A stretch of DNA of 64,000 bases, taken from Acaryochloris sp. CCMEE 5410. GTDB lineage: Bacteria; Cyanobacteriota; Cyanobacteriia; Thermosynechococcales; Thermosynechococcaceae. The position numbers were made by a program, and so were the translations under genes. The notes under the pieces are model-generated. The model was not told the origin of the DNA and searched no databases. It saw only the letters and a list, made by a program, of their open reading frames with translations. Positions 29,008-37,960 of this stretch are shown here, one piece after another. The DNA lies in assembly GCF_000238775.2 (NCBI RefSeq), contig NZ_AFEJ02000001.1:1364001-1428000 (forward strand). The letters run 5' to 3'. Position 1 is the first letter of the stretch; the number at the start of each line of letters is the position of its first letter.

Positions 29008-30112
29008 CCTGAGTTCCGCAAACGGTAGTAGTCTTCTACGGTTTGCTCCACAGCGTTCACAATATCGTTTTGCTGCCACCCCTGGTAGAGGTGAGCTGCG
29101 ATCGCACATCCCCCCGCACCAACTCCTTCTTTCACAAACCCCTGCTCAAATATCTGTAACTGTGGATAGCGTGAGGTGGCGAAACTGAGCTGAGTCGCTA
29201 CCAAGGGCACCTCCCCCACCTGATTCGCGAGGGCAACCGTATCCCCAGAGGGATCCTCAACAACCCAACGGGTGGTCCCCACCAGCATATTGTCAGGGGT
29301 CCAAGGCAGTCGAAACGCCTGGGAAATCTGCCTCGCCAAGGCATACACCGCCAGCATTTGCGTCCCCCCGCCAACATCACCCCACAGGCTCGACTGGCCG
29401 TAATCATCATCCCGGCCACCACAATCTGCATCGGATCGCCCACTGCAGCCACTAGCGCCAACGGATGAGCCAGCCAGTCCTGCAGCCCTGCTTGAGCTAA
29501 ACCTGCCTCGACCAACTGATGCTTTTGCTGATGATTGCAGACTGGATGACTGCTGTTCACTTGGCCTGCTACCGAAAAGCCTAACCCTGTCAATATCCCT
29601 TGGGCTGTTGTCGTCCCTCCCACTACGCATTCAGCCAAGATGAGATATCCATCTGCCGCTTGCTTCGCCAGGGTTTCCCCCCACTCCAGCCCTTGTTGGA
29701 ATAACAGCTCAACAATTGGCAGGGGCAGAGCCATACCTGAACTAAGACAACAGGCCGCTTGTCCCCCCAAATCTACTGTAGGTACCGAGGGCGACTGCTT
29801 TAAACCTGCATTGAAAAGCTGGAGAGGAAAACGTTGAGTGGTATAAATGGCCCATGAAATCATGGCTGGAGACACGCCATAAGCCAAATCAGGTAAAGGA
29901 TACATGGGTCGAGCCTGAGGGCCATTGAACAGAAATTCGGCGTCTGCAAGGGCCGTTAAACATCGAGCCGCTGGTGTTGCCCCCGCCGTCGAAATATTAG
30001 GAATCAATCCTGTCTCCGTAAATCCCAAAACACAGGCAAAAATCGGTGAACGTCCTTCGTGTTGCTTCAGCCACTGATTCCCCCGTTCTAGCTGGGTATA
30101 CACCCGCAGCAT
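29004..30112 (-). pseudogene. cobT: CobT-like phosphoribosyltransferase, one-base frameshift in a G-run
   Basis: From ATG 30112 the frame gives the N-terminal two thirds of a nicotinate-nucleotide:dimethylbenzimidazole phosphoribosyltransferase-like protein (LGFTETGLIPNISTAGA, VGGTTTAQGILTGLGF). It continues through SRACGVMLAGG and then slips into nonsense at a run of six G (C at 29364-29369 on the plus strand). One more G gives GGTQMLAVYALARQIS and the expected C-terminus (GVGAGGCAIAAHLYQGW) to 29004, a 369-residue product. The family activates the lower ligand in cobamide synthesis; cyanobacterial versions with a DUF2232 neighbour are known. Whether this is a true mutation, a slippery tract or a sequencing error is undecided. 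Confidence 0.85.
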
Positions 30113-30115
30113 AGG

Positions 30116-30763
30116 TTACTCATCCTGATATTCAAGAAAGGTTTGCAGCCATAGGGGCGGATCAGGGATAGATACACCGATGCGATCAAAAACAAGCCAA
30201 GCTACTAAGTGGACCAACAATATATATAAAAAGGCATTCAACAGGATCAAACCAACAGCAAATAGCTGTATGACAATCACATCGGGCTGAAGAAGCAGAC
30301 CTAACTTAATCACCACCCAATCTAAAAAGCCCGTAATTTGACGGTTGATGTAGATCCAAAGATTGGTCCCGACCAATAGCGACAGTAAGTTGAGCTGGAA
30401 GAAAAATCCAATGGCCATAATCAGGATGCTCCAACCCATCGAAATGGCCCAGCTGACCTGCCGTTTCCACAACCCACCCAGCATGACCCCCACCACGCCG
30501 TAAGGCATTAGAAACTGAATACTCCGAGGAGGCCCCATCAAAACGGTAATGAGAAGGGTGGTCACCCAAGCGCTCATCCAGGCAGAACGATTGCCCCATC
30601 GCAGATAGATCAAAGCGGTGGGAATAGGGAAAAAAATCCGTAGTAACGGTCCCAAGGGGAAATAGGTATTGATATACCAAATTAATGCTGTTGCACTAGC
30701 CAAAAAAGCCGTTTCTACCATGGGTAGTGGCTTATCGACTGGATTGGGAGGGACCTTGGACAT
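30116..30763 (-). CDS. DUF2232 family integral membrane protein
   Basis: A 215-residue protein with about six membrane segments (for example ETAFLASATALIWYINTYF and WVTTLLITVLMGPP; also VIVIQLFAVGLILLNAFLY). The motif FPIPTALIYLRWGNRSAW is typical of the DUF2232 family, which resembles the substrate-binding S components of energy-coupling-factor transporters. It ends 3 bases before the cobT-like gene on the same strand, so the two are very probably co-transcribed. This pairing suggests uptake of a vitamin-like compound, perhaps a cobamide precursor, but that is inference from position. Confidence 0.85.
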   Translation of the reverse strand: MSKVPPNPVDKPLPMVETAFLASATALIWYINTYFPLGPLLRIFFPIPTALIYLRWGNRSAWMSAWVTTLLITVLMGPPRSIQFLMPYGVVGVMLGGLWKRQVSWAISMGWSILIMAIGFFFQLNLLSLLVGTNLWIYINRQITGFLDWVVIKLGLLLQPDVIVIQLFAVGLILLNAFLYILLVHLVAWLVFDRIGVSIPDPPLWLQTFLEYQDE

Positions 30764-30935
30764 TACCGGCGTAAACTGAGGACGTTATTCTTCCGACGCT
30801 GAAGACTGAAATTAATCTGGCTAATTCGCTGGTGGATCAAACCCCCAAGAGTATGCTCACCCATATACGTTTACGCAAGCATCAACTTTTCGATCCGACT
30901 GGAATAAGCCAGTCCACAGATGGATAACCCAACAG

Positions 30936-31637
30936 CTATAGAATCAAATCTTCTAGGGCATCAGTATCGATGATGCACAGCACATCCTGATTGCGTTGAA
31001 TAAGGCCTTTGTTTTCCAGTTTACCTAATTGGCGGGTTACCGTCTCTCGGGCCATGCCGCTAAGACTGCTCAACTCTCGATGGGGTAAGTTGGGAATCTC
31101 TATGCCCCCTTTCCCTTCTATGCCTTGACCTTCTGCTAAGAACAGAAGGATATCGGCCACGCGGGATTGAGCATCTGCCTCTCTCAATCGTAACCGCCGA
31201 TTAAGCTGCCGCAAACGACGTGCCATTAGCTTGGCCAAACGGATACCAGCTTGAGGCTGCGTCTGCATTAAGTTCACAAAATCCGTAGAAGGCATATTCG
31301 CTACAGTTGTGGGAGTAAGGGTAATCACATCTGTAGAACGGGGAACCTCGTCTAAGGGAGCCATTTCGCCAAAAATCTCACCCTTGCCAACAATATTTAA
31401 GGTGACTTCTTTGCCATCAATGTTGTAGGTTCGGATTTTGACCCACCCATTTAGAATGAAGTAAACGGAACTTCCCCAATCATTTTCTAGGAGAATCACC
31501 CTATTTGCGGGATGTTCGCGGGTCACAACTTGAGCAACCGCTTGATCAACTACTGAATCCGGTAGACCAGCAAAAAAGGGCGTTGAACGAAGCTGAGTTT
31601 CTAGTTTGTCGTCACGGGAACTGTGCCGATCATCCAT
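30936..31637 (-). CDS. Crp/Fnr-family transcriptional regulator
   Basis: A 233-residue regulator from the ATG at 31635-31637; an ATG at 31688 would add 17 residues. The cyclic-nucleotide-binding beta-roll spans residues 25-140 (VYFILNGWVKIRT, GKGEIFGEMAPLDEVPRST), followed by a dimer helix (ARRLRQLNRRLRLREADAQS) and a winged helix-turn-helix with recognition helix LSGMARETVTRQLGKLE. It is not NtcA: the characteristic NtcA sequence is absent. The phosphate-binding arginine-serine pair (PRST) is present, so cAMP or a similar ligand is possible. Targets are unknown. Confidence 0.9.
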   Translation of the reverse strand: MDDRHSSRDDKLETQLRSTPFFAGLPDSVVDQAVAQVVTREHPANRVILLENDWGSSVYFILNGWVKIRTYNIDGKEVTLNIVGKGEIFGEMAPLDEVPRSTDVITLTPTTVANMPSTDFVNLMQTQPQAGIRLAKLMARRLRQLNRRLRLREADAQSRVADILLFLAEGQGIEGKGGIEIPNLPHRELSSLSGMARETVTRQLGKLENKGLIQRNQDVLCIIDTDALEDLIL

Positions 31638-31688
31638 AGACGTTTTAGGGGGGAGAAATGAGACGGTATCAAAAGGAGTGAAGCACAA

Positions 31689-32178
31689 TTACTGGCTTGA
31701 AGCAACCATAACAAACAAACTTCCCTCCTTGAGGAAATCTTGAAGGAAAGTTGCAGACCCTAACATTGTGTGTTACATTTCTTAATATTGAAGGTTTTCT
31801 TGATTGATGAGCTATCTTCTCCCTCTACATATCAGGCCTTCCTCTTCCCAACACAGCTTATTGAACCAGTCGATTTCTTCCGGCTGGTTCTTCCCAGTTC
31901 ATGAATATTCCCTAAGCAGATAACAGTTGTTTAGATTTCATTACTTTGCGGTCTTAGACCGTGATACCTTAAAAGCTGGTGCGCTTTGTAATAGAGACTT
32001 TTTTCAAAAGCTTTTTACATAAGGCTGTGACTAGATTCAACCCCTGTGAAATCTACTTTCCTGAATATTCACCTAAGTTTTTTGCGGCAAGTGGGCTGCA
32101 AGATTCAGAACGGTTCTCATATTTACTAGGCTTATCAATAGAGAATTCAGTGGTAATCATACGGCAGAGTAGCGTGGC
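31689..32178. other. Long intergenic region between Crp-type and RRM genes
   Basis: The genes diverge, so both promoters lie here. The region is AT-rich and includes several T-runs. An open frame at 31979-32332 overlaps the RRM gene start and shows no family resemblance. A GGTTCTTCC-type repeat near 31870-31895 is only local. The right part forms the leader of the RRM gene (next entry). Confidence 0.5.
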
Positions 32179-32267
32179 GGTGGGCACTTGGTTTATGCCA
32201 AGTCACCTCCTGTTCAAATCTAGTGTCCTTTTATTTTTTTTAGCTCATATATCAATCTTCTGGAGGT
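32179..32267 (+). promoter_or_regulatory. Structured 5' leader of the RRM gene with anti-ribosome-site element
   Basis: GGTG and ACTTGG at 32179-32191 pair with CCAAGT and CACC at 32198-32207 around a TTTATG loop. The sequence ACCTCC at 32205-32210 lies at the foot of this hairpin and is perfectly complementary to the ribosome-binding site GGAGGT at 32262-32267, seven bases before the ATG. The two pairings share bases 32205-32207, so they compete: an upstream hairpin would free the ribosome site, and the long-range pairing would hide it. Cyanobacterial RRM genes are often cold-induced, so temperature-dependent switching is a reasonable but untested idea. Confidence 0.4.
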
Positions 32268-32274
32268 ATTCTCA

Positions 32275-32688
32275 ATGTCCATCCGCCTATACATCGGTAA
32301 TTTACCCAAAGAGTTGGACCGGGACGAACTAGCTGCGTTATTCACTGCAGAGGTGGGTGAACTCACGTCCACGAAAGTAGTTACCGATCGGAAGACCGGT
32401 AAATGTCGTGGGTTTGGTTTTGTCACAGTGGAAACAGATGAGCAAGCAGACCAAGTGATTGCCAAGTTAAATGGGCATGTGTTCAAAGACAATGCCTTGA
32501 AAATTGAGAAAGCCTTACCGAAGAGCAAGGAAGCGAATAACCAAGGGGCAGGCAATAACACCCCCCGTCGTGGCAACAAGAATAAATCCCGCTCTTACAC
32601 TCAAGCAGAAGCAGCTCAACCTGATCCAAGATGGGCTGACGAGTTAGAAAAGCTCAAGGAAATGTTATTTGCTCAAACTCAGTCTTAA
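32275..32688 (+). CDS. RRM-type RNA-binding protein (cyanobacterial Rbp family)
   Basis: A 137-residue protein with one RNA-recognition motif at residues 1-80. RNP2 is LYIGNL and RNP1 is RGFGFVTV, both with the aromatic residues that stack on RNA. The C-terminal tail is basic and polar (NTPRRGNKNKSRSY). Proteins of this family in cyanobacteria are often induced by cold and bind single-stranded RNA; some help localise photosynthesis mRNAs. A strong ribosome site GGAGGT lies seven bases before the ATG. The last four bases overlap the end of the convergent ferredoxin gene. Confidence 0.95.
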   Translation: MSIRLYIGNLPKELDRDELAALFTAEVGELTSTKVVTDRKTGKCRGFGFVTVETDEQADQVIAKLNGHVFKDNALKIEKALPKSKEANNQGAGNNTPRRGNKNKSRSYTQAEAAQPDPRWADELEKLKEMLFAQTQS

Positions 32689-33026
32689 GTCGTCTTCATA
32701 TCTTCGGATTTTTGATATAAAGACCCTTGATACAGTGTTTGCTCTTGATGAGTCTCTAACACGCAATCTGAACGGGGATAGGCCACACAGGTAACGGTAT
32801 AACCTTGGCCCATCTCCGTTGAGTTTAAAAATTTCTGTTCTGCCTGATCGACAGTTCCACTCACGAGTCGGGCAACACACGTTGAACAATCCCCCTGTCT
32901 GCAGGCAGCAGGGATAGGTACGTTATTCTCTTCGGCAATATCGAGAATGTATTCATCCTCTGGAATGGTGATCGTTTGATCCAGCCTCAGATCAGGGTTG
33001 ATAAATCGGACTTGGTAGGTTGTCAT
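32685..33026 (-). CDS. [2Fe-2S] ferredoxin-like protein
   Basis: From the ATG at 33024-33026 the product has 113 residues with a plant-type ferredoxin fold. The cluster ligands are visible as C-R-Q-G-D-C-S-T-C followed by a fourth cysteine in GYTVTCVAYP, the C-x4-C-x2-C ... C pattern. An extra C-terminal tail of about 20 residues distinguishes it from the main photosynthetic ferredoxin. It starts two bases after the trpE stop, so it is probably co-transcribed with trpE. Role: electron carrier in the cytoplasm; the partner is unknown. Confidence 0.92.
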   Translation of the reverse strand: MTTYQVRFINPDLRLDQTITIPEDEYILDIAEENNVPIPAACRQGDCSTCVARLVSGTVDQAEQKFLNSTEMGQGYTVTCVAYPRSDCVLETHQEQTLYQGSLYQKSEDMKTT

Positions 33027-33028
33027 GA

Positions 33029-34573
33029 TCAGGTGGCAGCACCCTGTACGCAATGAATGGCTTGTAACAGTCCCCTAGCCTTATTGAGGGTCTCTTCATA
33101 TTCTCGAATAGGTTCAGAATCCGCCACAATTCCTGCTCCTGCCTGCACGGTTACAAGATGTTGACCCTTGGTTTGTTGTTGGACGACCATGGTACGGATC
33201 GAAATGGCTGTATTCAGCTGCCCTTCAAAATCGTAGTAGCCATATACTCCTGAATAAGGCCCCCGCCGACATCCTTCTAATTCATGGATAATTTCCATGG
33301 CTCGGATCTTAGGTGCACCACTGACGGTACCTGCCGGAAAGCAGGCTTTGAGCAAATCCCAGGCGGTTTTCTCGTCTTCAAGTTCTCCTACAACATTGCT
33401 CACAATATGCATGACATGGGAGTAGCGTTCGATCACCATCAGATCCGCTGATTTCACCTGAACCGATCCTTTACTACAGACCCGTCCTAAGTCATTCCGT
33501 CCTAGATCGACGAGCATGACATGCTCTGCAATTTCTTTTGGATCTTGGAGGAGTTCTGTCGCTAAAGCTATATCCTCTTGGGAGGTTTGCCCACGGGGAC
33601 GAGTCCCAGCGATGGGTCGCACGGTTGCAGCTAATCCTCCCTTCTCCTGGGTGCTATGTTCCGCTTTCACCATCACTTCAGGACTGGAACCAATAATTTG
33701 CCAATCTTTAAAGTGCAGGTAGGACATATAGGGCGATGGATTGATCAAACGCAAGGAGCGGTATAGCTCAAACGGGTCCCCCTGATAGGCTGTAGATAGC
33801 CGTTGAGATAAAACCACCTGGAAAATATCGCCAGCCTTGATATAGTCCTTAGCCTGCTGAACATTGTGACAAAATCCGGCTTGGGTCGTATTGCTAGTAA
33901 AGTCCGCCGTAACGGCCTGGGTGGGCGTCATCCCCGTCAGCTCCAAGCTTTGTCGATCAAGGGGCTGCTGTAGTTTTTGGACCAGATACTCAACGCGATC
34001 GCAAGCTTGCTGATAAGCGGCCTTTAAATCAGGCGTTTGTTGCAGATCAGCATAGGCAATAACCCATATTTTGCGCTGGACCTGATCAAAAATCATTAAA
34101 TTATCCACCTGCATCCATAGCCCATCCGGTAAGTCTGAGCTAGAAGCGGGATAGATCGGTACCCGAGGTTCAATCCAATTAATGAGTTCGTATCCCCAGA
34201 AACCAACCAGGCCACCAATCCCAGCAGGAAGCTGAGGAAGGGTGACGGGGTGATAGGGCGCTAAACAATCTTGCAAAATTTGAAAGGGGTTACCGGTAAA
34301 AGGCACCACCGATCCATCTCGATGGGTCTGGGTTGTTTGCTGACCGCGAGTTTCCAAAATCCAGACTGGATCACATCCCAAAAGACTATATCGAGCCAAA
34401 TGTTCTCCCCCCTCAACGGATTCCAGTAAGAAACTGTAGGGTTGATCGGCACAGACCCGATACCAAGCTGAGACTGGCGTATCTAAATCCGCAATCCACT
34501 CTCGATAAACAGGAACAAAATTGCCCGATTGGGCCAATGCTTCAAATTGACTAAAGTCAGGCAAAATCGTCAC
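33029..34573 (-). CDS. trpE: Anthranilate synthase component I
   Basis: A 514-residue chorismate-utilising enzyme that makes anthranilate, the first step of tryptophan synthesis. The chorismate-binding domain shows GDIFQVVLSQRL, VRPIAGTRPRG, LVDLGRNDLGRV, FPAGTVSGAPKIRAME and VQAGAGIVADS, all family hallmarks. The N-terminal half includes the tryptophan-feedback region (SFLLESVEGGEHLARYSLLG; the LLES motif is intact). Cyanobacterial psaD and trpE are often neighbours; here trpE follows psaD on the same strand, but a strong terminator stands between them. Confidence 0.95.
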   Translation of the reverse strand: MTILPDFSQFEALAQSGNFVPVYREWIADLDTPVSAWYRVCADQPYSFLLESVEGGEHLARYSLLGCDPVWILETRGQQTTQTHRDGSVVPFTGNPFQILQDCLAPYHPVTLPQLPAGIGGLVGFWGYELINWIEPRVPIYPASSSDLPDGLWMQVDNLMIFDQVQRKIWVIAYADLQQTPDLKAAYQQACDRVEYLVQKLQQPLDRQSLELTGMTPTQAVTADFTSNTTQAGFCHNVQQAKDYIKAGDIFQVVLSQRLSTAYQGDPFELYRSLRLINPSPYMSYLHFKDWQIIGSSPEVMVKAEHSTQEKGGLAATVRPIAGTRPRGQTSQEDIALATELLQDPKEIAEHVMLVDLGRNDLGRVCSKGSVQVKSADLMVIERYSHVMHIVSNVVGELEDEKTAWDLLKACFPAGTVSGAPKIRAMEIIHELEGCRRGPYSGVYGYYDFEGQLNTAISIRTMVVQQQTKGQHLVTVQAGAGIVADSEPIREYEETLNKARGLLQAIHCVQGAAT

Positions 34574-34631
34574 TGCAACAACCTATCCACTGAGAGAAAT
34601 GGCCAAAAACACGTTAATGGCTAGACAATAT

Positions 34632-34667
34632 TAAAAAAAAATTTGAACCCCACCAATGGAGGGGTTC
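34632..34667 (-). terminator. Rho-independent terminator behind psaD
   Basis: On the minus strand GAACCCC, a nine-base loop TCCATTGGT and GGGGTTC form a perfect 7-bp stem, followed by AAATTTTTTTTT. The position, about 70 bases after the psaD stop, and the U-run make it a convincing intrinsic terminator that limits read-through into trpE. Confidence 0.88.
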
Positions 34668-34739
34668 ATAAATAGAAGAAAAAAAGCGTAACGCCATCAT
34701 CAATCTAAGTTGACGGCGTTGTCTGGGTGACTAATCAGC

Positions 34740-35159
34740 CTAATCGTAGGCTTTCTTGCCTGTGTATTTGATGGCACCAGGGTTGGGGTTTTCACCAATG
34801 GAGCGAGCGACGCTATTGACTGCCGTACGGCCTTCATTGGATTTTTCAGGAAAGACCCCATCTTTTGGATGCAGGAGAGTATTCGATCCATCCGGTAACA
34901 CCCGGTAGATCTTATAGTCCATGATCTTCTTGGTACGCAGTTGTCGAAGCCCCAGAGCAAGACATTGTTCTTTGCGAGCAAGATACAAGAGATTTTCTCC
35001 CTCGTTCATCACCGCTGCGCCACCCGTAGGCATTTCGAAGACCTGTTGCTTCGGACTTGTCCAGGTGATGGCATATTTTTCTTCTGTTTCAGCGCTCGAG
35101 AGCAATCCGCCAGTGCTGCCGCCGAACAATGGAGTTTGTCCAGTCAGTGTTTCTGCCAT
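34740..35159 (-). CDS. psaD: Photosystem I reaction centre subunit II (PsaD)
   Basis: A 139-residue stromal-side subunit of photosystem I that docks ferredoxin. The start at 35157-35159 ([18 protein letters not shown]) is the expected one; an in-frame ATG at 35246 adds 29 residues not found in PsaD. Conserved segments are [55 protein letters not shown] and [16 protein letters not shown]. The length matches the family. A GGGAGAAAAG lies before the ATG. A strong terminator follows. Its presence shows that the host is an oxygenic phototroph. Confidence 0.98.
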   Translation of the reverse strand: MAETLTGQTPLFGGSTGGLLSSAETEEKYAITWTSPKQQVFEMPTGGAAVMNEGENLLYLARKEQCLALGLRQLRTKKIMDYKIYRVLPDGSNTLLHPKDGVFPEKSNEGRTAVNSVARSIGENPNPGAIKYTGKKAYD

Positions 35160-35278
35160 TAACTTTTCTCCCAATACGGTACTGATTGAGGTACCTAAAT
35201 CTCTTCTAGAGGGCATCCTATCATCGCGTCCGTCCCCTTTAATCAAGTTCAGCTGGATCTGTTACAGTTCTTCAGGGA

Positions 35279-37285
35279 TCAAGGGCGGGAGGAATCTACA
35301 GACCGATGATTCGGTAAAGAAATCTGAGGCGAAGAAAAGGGCATGTGAGACTGGGGAGGCGTCTGTACACTATGAATCGTAAAGTGCATCGTAGTCCCCT
35401 GATTACGTCCTTGGGATGAGGCCCAAATTCTTCCTCCTAGGTTATGAATAATTTGGCGACAGATGGCCAACCCTAAGCCAGTTCCCCCGGTGGTTCGCCT
35501 GAGGGCTCCTTCCTCTTGATAAAACCGCTCAAAGATTGAACCTAAACAATCTGGATCGATACCCCGACCCGTATCAGCGATGGTCACTTCTAACATCTGT
35601 TTAGAGGCAACTTTCGCATCAATTTTGATGTGGCCATCAGCCTCGGTGAATTTGCAGGCATTGTCCAATAATTTGGCCAACACCTCAACTAGCCACTCAC
35701 CATCCACTTGAGCCAGGGGTAAATTTTCAGGAATATGAGTCTCGATTTTAGGAAGGGGCTGATTCAAATGCTGCGCCTTGATATTACTGAGGGCTAAATT
35801 TACACATTCTTTCAGGGCTAAGGGTTCAGAGTTCCACTCAATTCTGCCGCTTTCTAAGCGAGATAAGGTTAAAAAGTCTTGGATGAGTTTGCGCATGCGT
35901 TCAGCGTCGGCAAGCGCTGTGCTCAACATGATTTGCTGTAGCTCAGGGGCCATATCTGGCTCATTGGTCAGACTTTCTAGACAGATCTGAATGGTTGATA
36001 GGGGGGTTCGCAATTCATGGCCTGTGATCGCAATTAAGTTACTTCGAGCTTGTTCTAGATCTGCCAACTGCTGGTTCAGAATGCCTAAGTCAGCAAAGGA
36101 TTGGGCTTGAATAAGAGCAATGCTGATTTGAGATGCGATCGCATCCACCAACGAAATTTCATCGTCCTTCCACACCATCTCTTTTTGTGGATCCGACTGG
36201 TGGAGTTCAACCATGCCCAGTAATTGCCCTTGGTACCACATGGGAACCAGCAGAAGAGACTCAATTTGAACCGTCTTTACCCAATCCTGAAGCAGCGCTG
36301 ACTGCTGTAAGCGGACATCTGCCGTTGCATCCCTAACATATACCCACTGCTGAGTGTGAAGCACATCCTGAAACCAGGGGTTATCGTGCAAGGGCCAGGT
36401 TTGTCCTTTCAGAACAGGCTGCCCAGGTTGGACAAACTCATATTGAAGTTGCGTGACCTGATCCTTGGCCAAGCATCGGTAGATTAAACAGCGGGTTGTC
36501 CCAAGGATTTGTCCAAGCTCTTGTACCGCGACCCCTAACACATGATCTGGGTCCAGGGATCGGCGGATTGCAGCCGTAATGGAGTTGACTAAGTGTTCTT
36601 TACGGGCTTGAGTGGCAATCTGGCGGTAAGCTTTTTGCTGGCGATACTGGCTGGCCTGCAGATAAGTGACCAATCTGTCCGTAAACGGACCGGGCTCCGT
36701 TTGCCGAACGGTCGAAGCCACATAAGGAACAATCTGAGCGAGGGCCTGAGTCACCTTGGGGGTGAGGTGGGGACAATATTGGCTGATTCTCTGCAAAAAC
36801 AAATGAGCCGCTTGACAACTCACCCGCCGATCAAAGGTCCAGATGCCTTCGTAACGACGGGCTTGATCCATCCGTGGGGCATTTAAGGCATCTGAAGTCT
36901 GGAGTTTAGGGTGTTCACGACAAGCAAGGCAAGCAGCATATTGTTGGCCCACAACAATCACGTGCCATTCCTGAGTCAAGGGATCGGCTTCGTCAAAGGC
37001 AATCGTTTCATAGGGCTCGGCCCCATCCCCAAACTCTTGTTCAGGAGTCGCCAGAATATACACCTGTGGTGAGCGAGCGGCTAGGCGGGCGTAGCGATGG
37101 AGAGCTTTTCGATAGTAGCGTTCCCGTTGACAGCTAATAATCACTAAAGGGTGATCAGTCCCTGCAAGTACCTGATCTTCCATGGCCCGCGATAAAGCCG
37201 TGAGGGAAGACTTAAAATACATTTGCGGTCTAAGCTGGGGCTGTGCCTCCAGAAGCTCCTGTATCAGGGAGGTAGCAATGAGCAT
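35279..37285 (-). CDS. DICT-GAF sensor histidine kinase
   Basis: From the ATG at 37283-37285 the product has 668 residues; a TTG at 37324 is also in frame. The N-terminal region with LRPQMYFKSSLTALSRAMED is the DICT sensory domain, common beside GAF and kinase domains in cyanobacteria. A GAF domain follows (residues about 240-400, with SLLLVPMWYQGQLLGMVELH), then HisKA with phosphoacceptor in GHELRTPLSTIQ and an HATPase with LLDNACKFTEADG, DTGRGIDPD and GGTGLGLAI. All catalytic boxes are intact. No cognate response regulator lies next to it. DICT domains are proposed to sense light or redox, but the signal here is unknown. Confidence 0.92.
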   Translation of the reverse strand: MLIATSLIQELLEAQPQLRPQMYFKSSLTALSRAMEDQVLAGTDHPLVIISCQRERYYRKALHRYARLAARSPQVYILATPEQEFGDGAEPYETIAFDEADPLTQEWHVIVVGQQYAACLACREHPKLQTSDALNAPRMDQARRYEGIWTFDRRVSCQAAHLFLQRISQYCPHLTPKVTQALAQIVPYVASTVRQTEPGPFTDRLVTYLQASQYRQQKAYRQIATQARKEHLVNSITAAIRRSLDPDHVLGVAVQELGQILGTTRCLIYRCLAKDQVTQLQYEFVQPGQPVLKGQTWPLHDNPWFQDVLHTQQWVYVRDATADVRLQQSALLQDWVKTVQIESLLLVPMWYQGQLLGMVELHQSDPQKEMVWKDDEISLVDAIASQISIALIQAQSFADLGILNQQLADLEQARSNLIAITGHELRTPLSTIQICLESLTNEPDMAPELQQIMLSTALADAERMRKLIQDFLTLSRLESGRIEWNSEPLALKECVNLALSNIKAQHLNQPLPKIETHIPENLPLAQVDGEWLVEVLAKLLDNACKFTEADGHIKIDAKVASKQMLEVTIADTGRGIDPDCLGSIFERFYQEEGALRRTTGGTGLGLAICRQIIHNLGGRIWASSQGRNQGTTMHFTIHSVQTPPQSHMPFSSPQISLPNHRSVDSSRP

Positions 37286-37408
37286 CAACGTTGGCTTTGA
37301 TCGAAATACAGTAAATGCCGCCAAAACCAGCCTACTCGATTCTCCCAGCCTTACAGCACTCTAGAAAAAGGCAAAATATCGTTATTACATGCAAAAAGTT
37401 GATTAGTT

Positions 37409-37882
37409 ATGAATTTGGCGTCTTTCCCTTGGCTAGAAGCTGAAATAATTCGTCATAGTTTGAGACTAATAAAGAGTTATCAGAACTGGACAGGAAAACC
37501 ACTGACGGGGGATGCTCCTTCTCCTGCCGAGATCGCCCATGATTTATTTCATGCCTCTTTTGTACTGCTATCCCACGGTACAGAGACTGACCCCGTTCTT
37601 AATTACGGAAACCAGCCTGCCCTTGATCTCTGGGAAACAACCTGGCCTGAACTGACTGCTATGCCCTCTCGCTTGACCGCAGAGCCACATGAGTGGCAAA
37701 GCCGAGCTCAGCTCCTTAATCAAGCAGCCCAGCAGCATTATATTCAAAACTATCAAGGGATCCGGATCTCCACCACAGGCCGCCGATTTAGAATCAGCAA
37801 TGCGGAAATATGGGATATCTGGGATGAGCAAGGGCAAAAATGTGGACAAGCAGCCAAGTTCAGCCAGTGGGAATGGCTATAA
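37409..37882 (+). CDS. MEKHLA-domain protein
   Basis: A 157-residue single-domain protein. The patterns SFVLLSHGTETDPVLNYGNQ and ALDLWETTWPELTAMPSR, then GIRISTTGRRFRISNAEIW, match the MEKHLA domain, a PAS-like fold also found at the C-terminus of plant HD-ZIP III factors. Stand-alone versions occur in cyanobacteria and bacteria. It may bind a small ligand or redox signal. It is transcribed away from the DICT kinase gene, and the two promoters share about 120 bases. Confidence 0.88.
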   Translation: MNLASFPWLEAEIIRHSLRLIKSYQNWTGKPLTGDAPSPAEIAHDLFHASFVLLSHGTETDPVLNYGNQPALDLWETTWPELTAMPSRLTAEPHEWQSRAQLLNQAAQQHYIQNYQGIRISTTGRRFRISNAEIWDIWDEQGQKCGQAAKFSQWEWL

Positions 37883-37960
37883 ATCCCTGTATCACCGCTG
37901 GCTAGATCTCAACTGGCCCAACTAACTGGTCCAATCATCAGGTTACTCACCCAGAAGACT

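Noticed and set aside
31979-32332. A 117-residue frame overlapping the RRM gene start
   Set aside because: It overlaps the RRM coding start in another frame and has no family resemblance; the region is better explained as leader RNA.
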